From: Actinoplanes italicus
GTDB lineage: Bacteria; Actinomycetota; Actinomycetes; Mycobacteriales; Micromonosporaceae
DNA length: 64,000 nt
Assembly (NCBI RefSeq): GCF_003001815.1
Contig: NZ_PVMZ01000022.1
Span: 124,001 to 188,000 of the forward strand
Direction: 5' to 3'
The notes under the pieces were generated by a model, which was given only the letters and a program-made list of their open reading frames with translations, made no database searches and was not told the DNA's origin. The first letter of the stretch is position 1. The number at the start of each line of letters is the position of its first letter. Shown here one piece after another: positions 53,899-62,711 of the stretch. A program made the position numbers and the translations under genes.

Positions 53899-54865
53899 TC
53901 GTGCCGAGGTACCGCATCAGCACGTCAGTCAGACGAGCCTTCTGATCCGGGGGTGTCTGGCTGGTCAGGAAGACCGCATTGAGCAGCTGATCGGTCGCCA
54001 GATCGCCGCCGTCACGCCGGTTCAGGAACTGCTGGACCACGTCCGCGGAGTCGCGGGCCAGATCAGCGCCGAGATGAGCCTCCACGATCCTGGCAAGCCG
54101 CTCCGGGGTCGGCGCGGTCAGCTCCAGCCGGACGCATCGGCGCAGGAACGCGGGGGGAAAGTCACGCTCGCCGTTGCTGGTCATGATGATCAGGGGAAAG
54201 GCGCGGGTGCGGATGACTCCGCCGGAGACGGTGACCGGGCCGCTGCCTCCGGACACCCGGACGCCGATTCCGGCGTCTCCCTGCCGGACCAGTTCGGGGA
54301 TCGTGAACTCTCCTTCCTCGAAGACATTCAGCAAGTCATTGGGCAGGTCGATGTCGCTCTTGTCGACCTCGTCGATCAGCAGGACCCGCGGCCGCTCATA
54401 CGGGAGCAGGGCGGTCCCCAGCGGCCCGAGCTGCAGATATTGCCCGATGTCGGCCGGTTCGCGCTGTTGCTGGTGAGCCAGATTCGCGTCCTGCAGGCGG
54501 CCGATCGCGTCGTACCTATAGAGCCCCTCCTGGATTGACGAGCGGCTGGTGATCGGCCAGCGCAGCACCGGACCTAGGCCCAGTTCCCGCGCGACGGCGT
54601 ACGCGAGCGTGGACTTCCCGGTTCCGGGTCGGCCGGTGATCAGCAGCGGCCGCCGGAGGAAAAGGGCCACGTTGATCAGCTCGAGTTCCGCGGGGGACGT
54701 CTGGTAGGCCCGCGCCCGCTCGAGGTCGGTCAGTCGGGAGCCCCCGTCGTCCTCGGCCGGAACAGGAAGCGCCGGTTCCCCGGCGAACCGACGCCATGGG
54801 GGCGGCTCGGGCAGCACCCATTCGTGCGGCTCGGCAGTACCACGAAAGATGTACCAGTCGATCAC
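53891..54865 (-). CDS. MoxR-type AAA+ ATPase of VMAP system
   Basis: A 324-residue ATPase. The GTG at 54865 follows AGGAGC. The opening (DWYIFRGTAEPHEW, then LPEPPPWRRF) is typical of MoxR ATPases paired with VMAP proteins. Walker A is TGRPGTGKST, Walker B VLLIDEVDKSD, sensor 1 IIMTSNGERDFP, and the arginine finger region is PPAFLRRCVRLEL. In ternary systems the ATPase is thought to remodel the vWA protein on receiving a signal. It overlaps the downstream gene and lies 14 bases from the upstream one. Confidence 0.92.
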   Translation of the reverse strand: MIDWYIFRGTAEPHEWVLPEPPPWRRFAGEPALPVPAEDDGGSRLTDLERARAYQTSPAELELINVALFLRRPLLITGRPGTGKSTLAYAVARELGLGPVLRWPITSRSSIQEGLYRYDAIGRLQDANLAHQQQREPADIGQYLQLGPLGTALLPYERPRVLLIDEVDKSDIDLPNDLLNVFEEGEFTIPELVRQGDAGIGVRVSGGSGPVTVSGGVIRTRAFPLIIMTSNGERDFPPAFLRRCVRLELTAPTPERLARIVEAHLGADLARDSADVVQQFLNRRDGGDLATDQLLNAVFLTSQTPPDQKARLTDVLMRYLGTNG

Positions 54866-54879
54866 GGCGCTCCTAGGGA

Positions 54880-56709
54880 CTACGGCTCGGTCAGGGGCAC
54901 GAACGGCTCCGGGAGCCGTTCGGGGCTGTCCCACAGCAGCACGACGTTGCGGCATTCGTCGCTGTCCGGTGCGGCCGCAGCGTCGTTACGCAGCTTCTTC
55001 ACCAGACGTGGCAGCGGTTCGTGCGGATGTTCCGACCGTCGCCGTTCGAAGTCGTCACGGAACCGGCCGCCGACGCACGCATTCCCAGGCTGCGCTGTGG
55101 TGTGCTCAGAGCAGCCGTCTCGCCGCCAGACCGCGGCCGGGACTCCGGCCCCCAATGCCACCTCCAGCGCCTCCTGGGTCGAGCCCTGCAGACGCCGGGT
55201 GAGGGCCATGACGCCGATCCGCTCGTGACCACGGATGCGCCCGTCAAGCTGATCCGGATGGCTGCGATCGGTACAGTCGAGCCACTCGGTGCTCGCCGTA
55301 CCGGCCTTGAGCTGCTTCCAGCGAAGCTCCCACTCGTGCCAGGAAGCCGGGTCCTGCAGTCGCTCAAGATCGCGGATCACGACCGGGTTAGTCCTGCCTA
55401 GACGCGACCGGCGGCGCGTCCCCAACTCCTCGAAGTCCTCATCGAACAGTTCGGTCGGGAGCACGAACTCGACAGTGCCTCGGCCGTGCAGCCGACGAAG
55501 CTGCTCGGTCAGGTGACGGGAGACCTCGGCCCGCGCGTCCGCAGCGGAGTAGACGGCGTGGTCGTCGAGGTACAGTTTGCTCGTCACGTCGCCCTCGTGG
55601 ACCCAGATTGTCAGACGATAGCGGTCAGGCCTGAGCGCGTCCGGTTCCAGCTGCACCACTATGACGGGCTCGTCGTCCGACGCCAGGGGTGTCCTCGCCC
55701 GCCACTCATCCAACTCGGAGCCTTGGCCGAGCTTCGCCGCAACGACGGCCGCCCAGACCCGCAGCCGCTCGCCCATCGCTCCGGACGCAGTCGACCCCAG
55801 ATCTGCCGCAAGACGGACCGGTCCGAACAGCTCGCCGGGTCGCAGAGTACGTTCGGCCAGTTCGTACATTAGGTCGCGGACATCAAGCGGGACTAGATCA
55901 TCCGGACGGATCGCCGGGCGGTAGAGCGCACGCCGGAACACCTCACCAAGATCACCCGGAACGGGAATTGACGCCAGCAGCTCGAGCAACGCCACCTCGT
56001 CCGACGGAGAGAGCGCCGGGCCGATCGGCTTTCCGGCAGTAGGCTCGGCCAGTTCCTGGCGGGCCCGGGCCCAGGCTCCATCCGCGTGCGCACGATCGTG
56101 CGCACGCCATACGTCGCGCCACAACTCGGCCGGGAACGCCCGCATACCGTTCAGGGGAATGACGAGGCCACCCAATGCAGTCCCGGCCTTCCGCGTGCTC
56201 TTGACCAGACCGCAGACCGCGCCCGTCCGGAGGTCCAGCACCGGGCCACCTGACATCCCCGCGGCCACCTCGTCGTCGGTGAACCGGACGAAGGTGCCGC
56301 CCAGGAGGTCGGAGGTTCCTCGGTGACGGCCCGAGATCGAGGTCCGGCCCGGGCGGCCTTCGCCATAGAGCGCCGGATATCCGTACGCCAGCAAATCGGT
56401 GTGCAGCGAGACCGGGCGGTCGCTGAGCCAGGCGCACGGGTGATCCGGGGCGTCGGCCACGGCCAGCAAGGCTAGATCGGGAAAGGGCCAGAGATCCTCA
56501 CCGCCAAACGCTGGCACTGTCTCGAGCACCGACGCCGGATAGCGACCGCCACCCCACAGCACGTCAGCTGGCCCTCCACCGGTTACGTGTGCACAAGTCA
56601 GCACCCGTCCCGGAGCTATCCACACGCCGCTACCCGCACCGCCGTGACCGCTGATTTGCACGACCACACTCTCCAGCAGCACGGCGAGGTTCTGCCTGGC
56701 GTTAGGCAT
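54880..56709 (-). CDS. Trypsin-like protease fused to VMAP C-terminal domain
   Basis: A 609-residue protein. Residues 1-200 are a trypsin-like serine protease with the full triad: H41 in LTCAHVTG, D78 in PFPDLALLAV and S153 in AAGMSGGPVLD. A helical linker of the VMAP middle type follows (about 230-330), then a C-terminal VMAP domain (IRGHERIGVMALTRRL, GVPAAVWRRDGC, NVVLLWDSPERLPEP). VMAP names a vWA-MoxR-associated protein predicted to bridge sensing and killing parts. No signal peptide is seen, so the protease is cytoplasmic. It probably sets off the caspase-like protein by cleavage or binding (inference). Confidence 0.9.
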   Translation of the reverse strand: MPNARQNLAVLLESVVVQISGHGGAGSGVWIAPGRVLTCAHVTGGGPADVLWGGGRYPASVLETVPAFGGEDLWPFPDLALLAVADAPDHPCAWLSDRPVSLHTDLLAYGYPALYGEGRPGRTSISGRHRGTSDLLGGTFVRFTDDEVAAGMSGGPVLDLRTGAVCGLVKSTRKAGTALGGLVIPLNGMRAFPAELWRDVWRAHDRAHADGAWARARQELAEPTAGKPIGPALSPSDEVALLELLASIPVPGDLGEVFRRALYRPAIRPDDLVPLDVRDLMYELAERTLRPGELFGPVRLAADLGSTASGAMGERLRVWAAVVAAKLGQGSELDEWRARTPLASDDEPVIVVQLEPDALRPDRYRLTIWVHEGDVTSKLYLDDHAVYSAADARAEVSRHLTEQLRRLHGRGTVEFVLPTELFDEDFEELGTRRRSRLGRTNPVVIRDLERLQDPASWHEWELRWKQLKAGTASTEWLDCTDRSHPDQLDGRIRGHERIGVMALTRRLQGSTQEALEVALGAGVPAAVWRRDGCSEHTTAQPGNACVGGRFRDDFERRRSEHPHEPLPRLVKKLRNDAAAAPDSDECRNVVLLWDSPERLPEPFVPLTEP

Positions 56710-56720
56710 GCCGGGACTCG

Positions 56721-57080
56721 TCAGTCATCGTCGCCGGATGACCCGGCCGGCACTTCAGCCGATGGGGACGACGCCGACCAGGACATGCTGACGCGCAGGC
56801 TGGCCTTGCCGCTGGCCTCGGCCAGCACACTGACCAGCTTGCCGGCCTTCAGCGCGAGCTCGAGACCGAACTCGACAGTGACAGTATCGGGTGTGAGATC
56901 TTCGGCAGCCGTCCGAACGGCCGCTGAGACAGCATGGATCGAGGATTTGAGTTCGTCGACATCGAGCCGCTTGACGGCGTCGGTCATCGCGACGTCCGAC
57001 GCCCCGGTTTCCACACGAGCCCAGATGACCTGACCGTTTGGCATCTCGACTTTGACGGCACTTGCCACAGATGCCTCCAT
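56721..57080 (-). CDS. CU044_2847-family protein, first gene of VMAP operon
   Basis: A 119-residue protein starting at ATG 57080. The pattern (VKVEMPNGQVIWARVE ... DTVTVEFGLELALKAGKLVS) matches the CU044_2847 family, small beta-rich proteins that repeatedly accompany trypsin-VMAP and effector-associated domains. Its role is unknown; it may sense or tether. Eleven bases separate it from the trypsin-VMAP gene. A repeated Ser/Asp tail (SPSAEVPAGSSGDDD) ends it. Confidence 0.82.
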   Translation of the reverse strand: MEASVASAVKVEMPNGQVIWARVETGASDVAMTDAVKRLDVDELKSSIHAVSAAVRTAAEDLTPDTVTVEFGLELALKAGKLVSVLAEASGKASLRVSMSWSASSPSAEVPAGSSGDDD

Positions 57081-57440
57081 CGCTCGCTTTTCACCACGGA
57101 ACTTTAGGATCAAGCGAGGCCAGGAGAAAGTGGATGATCGGCTAAAGATTGCCTTCGTTCCTCTGGGACGAAGAGTACGCCGACGCGTTCATGTCACCCG
57201 CTGGCACGGTTCTCTGACGTCAATGCCAGAAGCGGTACTGCGGGCAACAGGTGCGTACGCACATGCCGCGAGGCGGGCAGGACGGTTCGAGGCGGACACA
57301 GGATCCCAGGGAGTCATGGAGCATGAGGCACTACCCGGAGCCAGGGACCATTGCCTGGGTGGACAGCCCTCTGGCCCTCCCCGCAGCGTACTGACTCCAC
57401 GACAGCAACCGCCTCGACCAGTCCGACGGGCCCGCCGATT
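57081..57440. other. Upstream region of VMAP operon, no gene recognised
   Basis: About 360 bases holding the operon promoter. No clear -10/-35 pair, inverted repeat or gene-like frame was recognised. The base composition is slightly lower in GC just before the start codon. Confidence 0.5.
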
Positions 57441-57744
57441 GCCCGTCTTGGCTGATCCAGGCGGTGCGGTGGGCCAGACGCGGATGCAGCCGGCGCCCGG
57501 TTTGAGCGGATGCGGTGCCGTAGAGGCGGGTGTCGGTCGTGGTAGCCGCGTCGGGCTCACCCCACCTGGCAGGGCCGCCGAGGATGAACTCGCCGCCGTG
57601 CCGAGGCGACCGTCCGGTCGTGCCCGACGCCCGGGATGGTGCAGGCCGACGCAGGACCCGGTCGGAACGCATCCTGACCAGGATCTTCACGGGGCGGTGG
57701 TGAGCAGGAACGCCAGCCGGGGTCCGTTGTAGCCGGCGCCTCAT
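57441..57744 (-). pseudogene. Transposase remnant (NF041680-like)
   Basis: The minus-strand frame reads VKILVRMRSDRVLRRPAP, then RSPRHGGEFILGGPARWGEP, TTTDTRLYGTASA and LHPRLAHRTAWISQDGQ. This is the middle of a DDE-type actinobacterial transposase family. Neither end of the protein is found, so it is a fragment. Confidence 0.6.
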
Positions 57745-57850
57745 CCATTTCGAGTACCGGTATCTGGCCGCTACTCGCTGAGATCACGTACCTGGGATGC
57801 TCACCAGCCAACTGCAGTTGCGGATGGAAAATGGAGCAAGCCGTCACGCC

Positions 57851-57906
57851 CAAAGGAGCGCCGACCGGTTCATCGTCAAGTAACTTGAGGAACCGGTCGG
57901 CCTTTG
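57851..57906 (-). terminator. Long hairpin terminator of the M4 peptidase gene
   Basis: A perfect 12-bp stem (GCCGACCGGTTC at 57860-57871 with 57890-57901), an outer CAAAGG/CCTTTG pairing and an inner CAAGT/ACTTG pairing give a tall hairpin just past the stop at 57913. Confidence 0.8.
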
Positions 57907-57912
57907 GTTCCC

Positions 57913-60900
57913 TTAGGTGATCGTCAGCGTCACGGCAGGGGTGACGCCGACGGCGTTGGTGTTGCCGCCGCTGGTAGCCACGCGCAGTCTCACCTTGCCG
58001 ACGGTGAAGGACCGGCGGATCGAATACGACCCGTCACCCGCGATCGTGGCGCTCTGCAGCGTCACCCACTGGTTGTTGACGTAGTGCTGCAGGTTCGCCT
58101 TCACCCCGGCCGTCGCCGGGCTGACCTTGCCGGTGAACGTGACCGTGCTCCCGGCCTTGGCGGACAGGCTGCTGGGCGTGACCGTGACGGCATGCCGGAC
58201 CGTGACCGTCGATACGGCCGACGTTGCGGGCCACCAGCCGATCGCACCCGCCGGGTACGACACCCGGTAGGCCGTCGTCACGGTGGGGTTCACCGTGAGG
58301 CTCCAGGCCCCCGCCGCATCCGCCGGAACCAGGGAGACCCGCGTCCAGGCAGACGAGGTGGCCGCCTTCTGCTCCAGGTAGACCCGGCCCGTCGCGGGCG
58401 GACCCGTGACCGTGCCGGTGAACGTGACCGGGCCCGCGTGATCGACGGTTGCCGACGGCGGTGACAGCGTCAGGTGGGCCGGCTTCATCGTCAGTGTCTT
58501 CTCGGCACTGTCGATCACGGTGCCACGGGCACGAACACTGATCTCGTACGCCTGCGCGGGGTCGAGACCGGTCAGGTTGACCGTCCGGGCCGTCGCCGGC
58601 AGCACCTGCTCCGTCCCGGGCGTGACCTTGACGACGTAGCCGGTGACCGGGGGGCTTCCGGCGGCCGGCGAGACCCACGTCACGGTCGCGGTTCCGCTGA
58701 CCTCGCCGGAGTACACGTACGCGACCGGCGTCGCGGGTGCCATCGGCGGCCCGACGGTGTACGGCACGTCGAAGGTCGCCGTCTCGCCGGCGGGATCGGT
58801 CGCGGTGAAGCGGATCGTCCCGGTGCCGGCGGTGCTCGGCGTGCCCGCCACGGTCACCTTGGTCATCCACTCGAAGGTGTCGTCGACGGTGGCGGTGGCG
58901 GTCATGCCGTCGGGCAGCCCGGTGGTCTCCACGGTCACCGTCTCGGTCTGGCCCAGAGCGTTGTGGTCGGGGTAGTCCTCGAACCGCACCACGAGCGAGG
59001 CCTCGACACCGACGTTGAAGGTCCGCGAGCCGGGCAGCAGCCCTGCCACGGTCGGCGGTCCCGTGACGTACCAGAGTGCCGCCGCCGCGCTGGTCCGGTT
59101 GCCGTCCGGGTCGCTGGCGTGGATCCGTACCGTCGACATGCCCTTGATCGTCGGCACGCCGCTGATCAGGCCCTCCGGCGAGATCGTCAGGCCGGGCGGC
59201 AGTTCCTCCGCCGACCAGAGGATGGCCTGGCCCTGCGGGTCGCGGCCGGTCAGCTGCTGCTGCACCGGCGTGCCGAGGTGGGCCGGGGTGAACGCCACCG
59301 GGTCGATGACGGGTGCGGTGTCCGACGGTGGCACGGTGCCGGAGCCGTCGACGCCGACCGCGAGCCACGCGGCCTGCACAGCGGACCGCTGGGCGCTGTC
59401 CGGACCGTACAGGTCGGCCGCCGCCTGCAGCGTTGCCTGCCGCGCCCCGGCGAAGTCGGTGCTCGACACCATGTACGTGGTCAGGGCGCGGTACCAGATG
59501 GCGCCGGCAGCGTCGTTGCCGATGCCGGTCACCGGTGCCGCCCCGCCGCACGGGGAGCTGGTGCCCCACCGCGTCGAGCCGCTGCCGACGGCGAGGTTGT
59601 AGAAGAACTTGTTGGCCACACCGGACGAGTAGTGCACGTCGACGTCCTTGACCGACGGGCTCCAGCACGACAATGACTTGCGGTCGCGGGTGGGCTCGTC
59701 CATCCAGCGCAGCGGTTGCGGACCGCTCAGCTCACTGACCAGGTAGTCCGGCCTGTCGGTCGGGTTGTTCGCGTAGAACTCGACCAGGGTGCCGAAGATG
59801 TCGCTGGTGGCCTCGTTGAGACCCCCGGACTCGCCCTCGTAGACGAGGTCGGCGGTGCGGAAGTTGAGCCCGTGCGTCATCTCGTGCGCGACGGTGTCGA
59901 GCGAGGTGTACGACTTACGGGCGGCGTTACCGTCGCCGAACGTCATGCAGAGGCAGGTGTCGCTCCAGGACGCGTTGGCCCAGTTGACGTCGCGGTGGAC
60001 GTACGCGGTGATTCCCTTGCCGTCGCCGTTGATGCCTTCGCGACCGAAGGTGTCCTTGAAGTAGTCCCAGGTCCGGGCCAGGCCGTAGTGCACGTCGGCG
60101 GCCGCGGTCGCCCGGTCGGCCGTCGTGCCGTCGCCCCAGATGTCGTCAGCGTCGGTGAACGCCCGGGAGCTGGCCTCCGTCGGCCGGTCGGGGACGTTCA
60201 GGGCGTCCCGGGTGGTGTTGCCTCCCCGGTCCGGGTCGATGAGAGTGAAGGAGCCATCCGCGGTACGGGTGGTGGCGAGCTTGACCTCGCCGTTGTAATA
60301 CCCGTGCCCGGTGCCGGTCTCAGCGCCCTTGATCAGGTCGTACGTGCGCCGCGTACGGCCGGTGGTGGCGTCAACGATCACGACGAGGTGGTCCGCGATC
60401 GTCACCTTCCACGCCAGCGCCGGCCGGCCCTGGTGGGCGTCGACGACCAGCTGCGCCTGCGCCGGCCCGGTCAGCTCTTCTGCTGCCGTGGCGATCGCGT
60501 CGCGCTTCGCCACCGTGGGCGTGCGGGAGACGTCGACGGCCGCGTCCTGGGCCACCGTGGCGCCGGCGAACTCGCCCGCGTCGGTGGTGTGCACGACGAA
60601 GTCACCGCCGAGCACGGGCAGGCCGTTCCAGGTGCGGTCGAAGCGGACGTGCCGGGCCCCGGTGCTGTCGACGACGACGTCCTTGGCCTGGTAGTTCTCG
60701 CCCGCTACGGCGTGTACGGCCTTCCTGTTGTCCCCCACGACCTCGCGTGCCGCCGCGACGAACGCGGGCTTCGCGGCCGGCGGGACGGAGTGGCCGACCC
60801 GGGCGGGAGGCGGTGTGGGCGGTGTGGGCGTCACGGGTGCCGGGGCGGCTTCGACCGTTTCCGCGGCGCCGGATCGCGAGGCCACCGCGAGGTGGACTCC

Positions 60901-60969
60901 TGTCCCTGCTAGAGCTGCCGCGGCGACCGCGGCGATGAACTTACGGGCATGGCTTCGCCAGACCGTCAC
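57913..60969 (-). CDS. Secreted M4 (thermolysin-like) metalloprotease with Ig/FnIII modules
   Basis: An exported protease of about 1,018 residues. The start is taken at GTG 60969, just before the signal peptide. An N-terminal FTP/PepSY propeptide (about 60-200) inhibits the enzyme until secretion. The zinc site is VAHEMTHG (H362, E363, H366), with the third ligand in GGLNEATSDIFG (E386). An M4 C-terminal domain follows. Residues about 545-1018 are putative Ig and fibronectin-III modules (TGYVVKVTPGT, LTGLDPAQAYEISVRARG) and two bacterial Ig-like repeats. It degrades extracellular protein. Confidence 0.93.
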   Translation of the reverse strand: MTVWRSHARKFIAAVAAAALAGTGVHLAVASRSGAAETVEAAPAPVTPTPPTPPPARVGHSVPPAAKPAFVAAAREVVGDNRKAVHAVAGENYQAKDVVVDSTGARHVRFDRTWNGLPVLGGDFVVHTTDAGEFAGATVAQDAAVDVSRTPTVAKRDAIATAAEELTGPAQAQLVVDAHQGRPALAWKVTIADHLVVIVDATTGRTRRTYDLIKGAETGTGHGYYNGEVKLATTRTADGSFTLIDPDRGGNTTRDALNVPDRPTEASSRAFTDADDIWGDGTTADRATAAADVHYGLARTWDYFKDTFGREGINGDGKGITAYVHRDVNWANASWSDTCLCMTFGDGNAARKSYTSLDTVAHEMTHGLNFRTADLVYEGESGGLNEATSDIFGTLVEFYANNPTDRPDYLVSELSGPQPLRWMDEPTRDRKSLSCWSPSVKDVDVHYSSGVANKFFYNLAVGSGSTRWGTSSPCGGAAPVTGIGNDAAGAIWYRALTTYMVSSTDFAGARQATLQAAADLYGPDSAQRSAVQAAWLAVGVDGSGTVPPSDTAPVIDPVAFTPAHLGTPVQQQLTGRDPQGQAILWSAEELPPGLTISPEGLISGVPTIKGMSTVRIHASDPDGNRTSAAAALWYVTGPPTVAGLLPGSRTFNVGVEASLVVRFEDYPDHNALGQTETVTVETTGLPDGMTATATVDDTFEWMTKVTVAGTPSTAGTGTIRFTATDPAGETATFDVPYTVGPPMAPATPVAYVYSGEVSGTATVTWVSPAAGSPPVTGYVVKVTPGTEQVLPATARTVNLTGLDPAQAYEISVRARGTVIDSAEKTLTMKPAHLTLSPPSATVDHAGPVTFTGTVTGPPATGRVYLEQKAATSSAWTRVSLVPADAAGAWSLTVNPTVTTAYRVSYPAGAIGWWPATSAVSTVTVRHAVTVTPSSLSAKAGSTVTFTGKVSPATAGVKANLQHYVNNQWVTLQSATIAGDGSYSIRRSFTVGKVRLRVATSGGNTNAVGVTPAVTLTIT

Positions 60970-61096
60970 TGAAACTGTCCCCCGTTGCAATTGACGAAGG
61001 CGAATCCTAAGCGATCGGCTTACTCGTCGCATGCCCACCCAGCGACACTGAAGAATCTCTGAGTTCTGACTCGCTGCTCAGCGACGATCCGGAGCT

Positions 61097-61270
61097 GCCG
61101 TTCAAAGGAGCTGCACTACGACCGGGTCCTGGCGTGTACGGGCTTCCGTTTCGACGCGTCCGTCTTCGACGAGTCGTGCCGGCCGGAGCTGTCCATCAAC
61201 GACCGCTTCCCCGGCGCAGACCGAGGCGTGGGAGTCGGTGAACGTGCCCGGCCTGTTCTTCGCCGGCCGA
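61097..61270 (+). pseudogene. Flavin-containing monooxygenase/oxidoreductase fragment
   Basis: The frame reads KELHYDRVLACTGFRFDASV and then FDESCRPELSINDRFP. After a one-base shift near 61212 it continues AQTEAWESVNVPGLFFAG. This is the NAD(P)/FAD-binding end of a flavin oxidoreductase. No other part of the gene is found, so it is a small relic. Confidence 0.65.
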
Positions 61271-61443
61271 GAAACTGGACGGCACCCCGGAGCCCTCGCT
61301 GCGGGCCCGGACGCCGCCGGGCCGGGGCGGCCGCCGCTGTCGCAGAGTTCGCTCGCGGAGGTGAGCCCCGGTGCGGCCTTCTGACTCAAAGGCAACTGCC
61401 GAGTGGTCCCGCGCATCTTCCTTGCAGGCTTGGCATGCACAAG

Positions 61444-62175
61444 TCAGCTCGTAGCAGCCTTCAGCGGGAAGTCTGGCACGTTCGACCAATCCAGAGTCTC
61501 ACCCAAGGCGGTCGCCACCTGGTCCGATATTCGCCGGGCACCATAAGCGTAAATGCGTGCGCAGGAGATGGCCCCGATCAGGCCGATCGAATGCTTTCCT
61601 CCCGCCTTCGCCCGCAACACGCTGCTGGCGTGCGTAACTCCACGGAGCGGCCCGGGCCAGACTTCGGTGCGCCAGCCGGAGACCAGGCCATGGGTCAGGC
61701 AATGACGGACCTCCATCCAGCCGTCAGCTCGCTGGAGGACCTTCACCCAGTCAATGGTCTCCGTGCTCGGCCGTCCGCCGACGCCTGGGATGTTCCAGAC
61801 CTGCAACGGAGGCGATGCGGCCACTGATCTGCTCAGACCGGGAAACTCGTTCTCAGCCTTCTTCTGAAAGTCAGCGACCGTTGGGTTGTTGATCGACACT
61901 CGTTTGGCGATCTGCGCGAGCCCGTACCCGCGAGCGTGCAGGGAGAGCGCCAGGAATTCCTCGACGAATCCTTCGAATGCTGCGATCACGCCCAACACCA
62001 CTGCCGGCGGCAAAGCCGAGAAGTTGCCCGCATTGCCGGGTGTTCTTGGATGAAGCTGAATCAACCTCTGCGGCACCTCAAGCGACCGGGCATACTTGTT
62101 GACGGCTTCCTGCAGATTCATCTGAAACAGGACGATATCCTTCCGGACCAGCAACCGACGCGTAAGTCGGATCAC
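61444..62175 (-). CDS. HEPN-like protein with Rx4H motif
   Basis: A 243-residue helical protein. The core (LPPAVVLGVIAAFEGFVEEF) and the segment VRHCLTHGLVSGW carry the R-x4-H motif of HEPN ribonucleases; the layout is like RiboL-PSP-HEPN proteins. HEPN domains cut RNA in toxin-antitoxin, abortive-infection and stress systems. No partner toxin or antitoxin gene is adjacent. Start GTG 62175 has AGGGG upstream; a later ATG at 62121 is possible. Confidence 0.6.
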   Translation of the reverse strand: MIRLTRRLLVRKDIVLFQMNLQEAVNKYARSLEVPQRLIQLHPRTPGNAGNFSALPPAVVLGVIAAFEGFVEEFLALSLHARGYGLAQIAKRVSINNPTVADFQKKAENEFPGLSRSVAASPPLQVWNIPGVGGRPSTETIDWVKVLQRADGWMEVRHCLTHGLVSGWRTEVWPGPLRGVTHASSVLRAKAGGKHSIGLIGAISCARIYAYGARRISDQVATALGETLDWSNVPDFPLKAATS

Positions 62176-62711
62176 CCTACCCCTAGCGGATCACGCAGAT
62201 CCTTACGCGTACAGGCGGGAGATTCAAGCTCTGCCGCACTCCAGTGCCGGCTGAGAGCGACCGGCATCCACATCGGATGCGGATCCGTACCCGAGCATTT
62301 CAGTCGTGTGCCGAAAGGCCGTCCTGTGGGCCGCCGGTCCCCCTCTGGCGGCGGCCCACAGGACTCCTCTCTTCGAGGAAAGTTCGGAGGTTCCTTCGAC
62401 TCCCGCCGACGAAGAACCGGTGACGGAGGTCCCCGGCTACCCCATCCGCGGAGCGGTAAACGGACGGATGCGAGCAATGAACCGGACGGTGTTCCTCCGC
62501 CTCGAGCACCGCCCGGACCACCCGCACCTGAGCGGCGCCCGTTTGCCGAGGGTGCAGCGGGGTACCCCATGCTCATCAGGTTCAATGCCGTAGCCCGTGG
62601 CGCCCACGTGGTCCCGGCGGCCGTCCAGACTCCTGCGGCCTCATTTCTCCCGCCGCAAACACCTCTGTCCGCACGATGCACGTCGGCCGGCAGGATTCCA
62701 GGAGTCGACCC
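62176..62711. other. Divergent gap with a strong hairpin, no gene recognised
   Basis: About 530 bases between the HEPN and desaturase genes. Several frames are open but none looks coding. Its main feature is the hairpin at 62321-62364. The right end has the ribosome-binding site AGGAG of the desaturase gene. Confidence 0.5.
62321..62364. repeat. Perfect 15-bp inverted repeat
   Basis: GTCCTGTGGGCCGCC (62321-62335) and its complement (62350-62364) flank a 14-base loop. It lies between two divergent genes, so it is not the terminator of either. It could end a lost gene or be a mobile-element end. Confidence 0.75.

Noticed and set aside
59716..60912. Plus-strand frame opposite the M4 protease
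   Set aside because: Antisense shadow; the minus strand carries the zinc motif and signal peptide.
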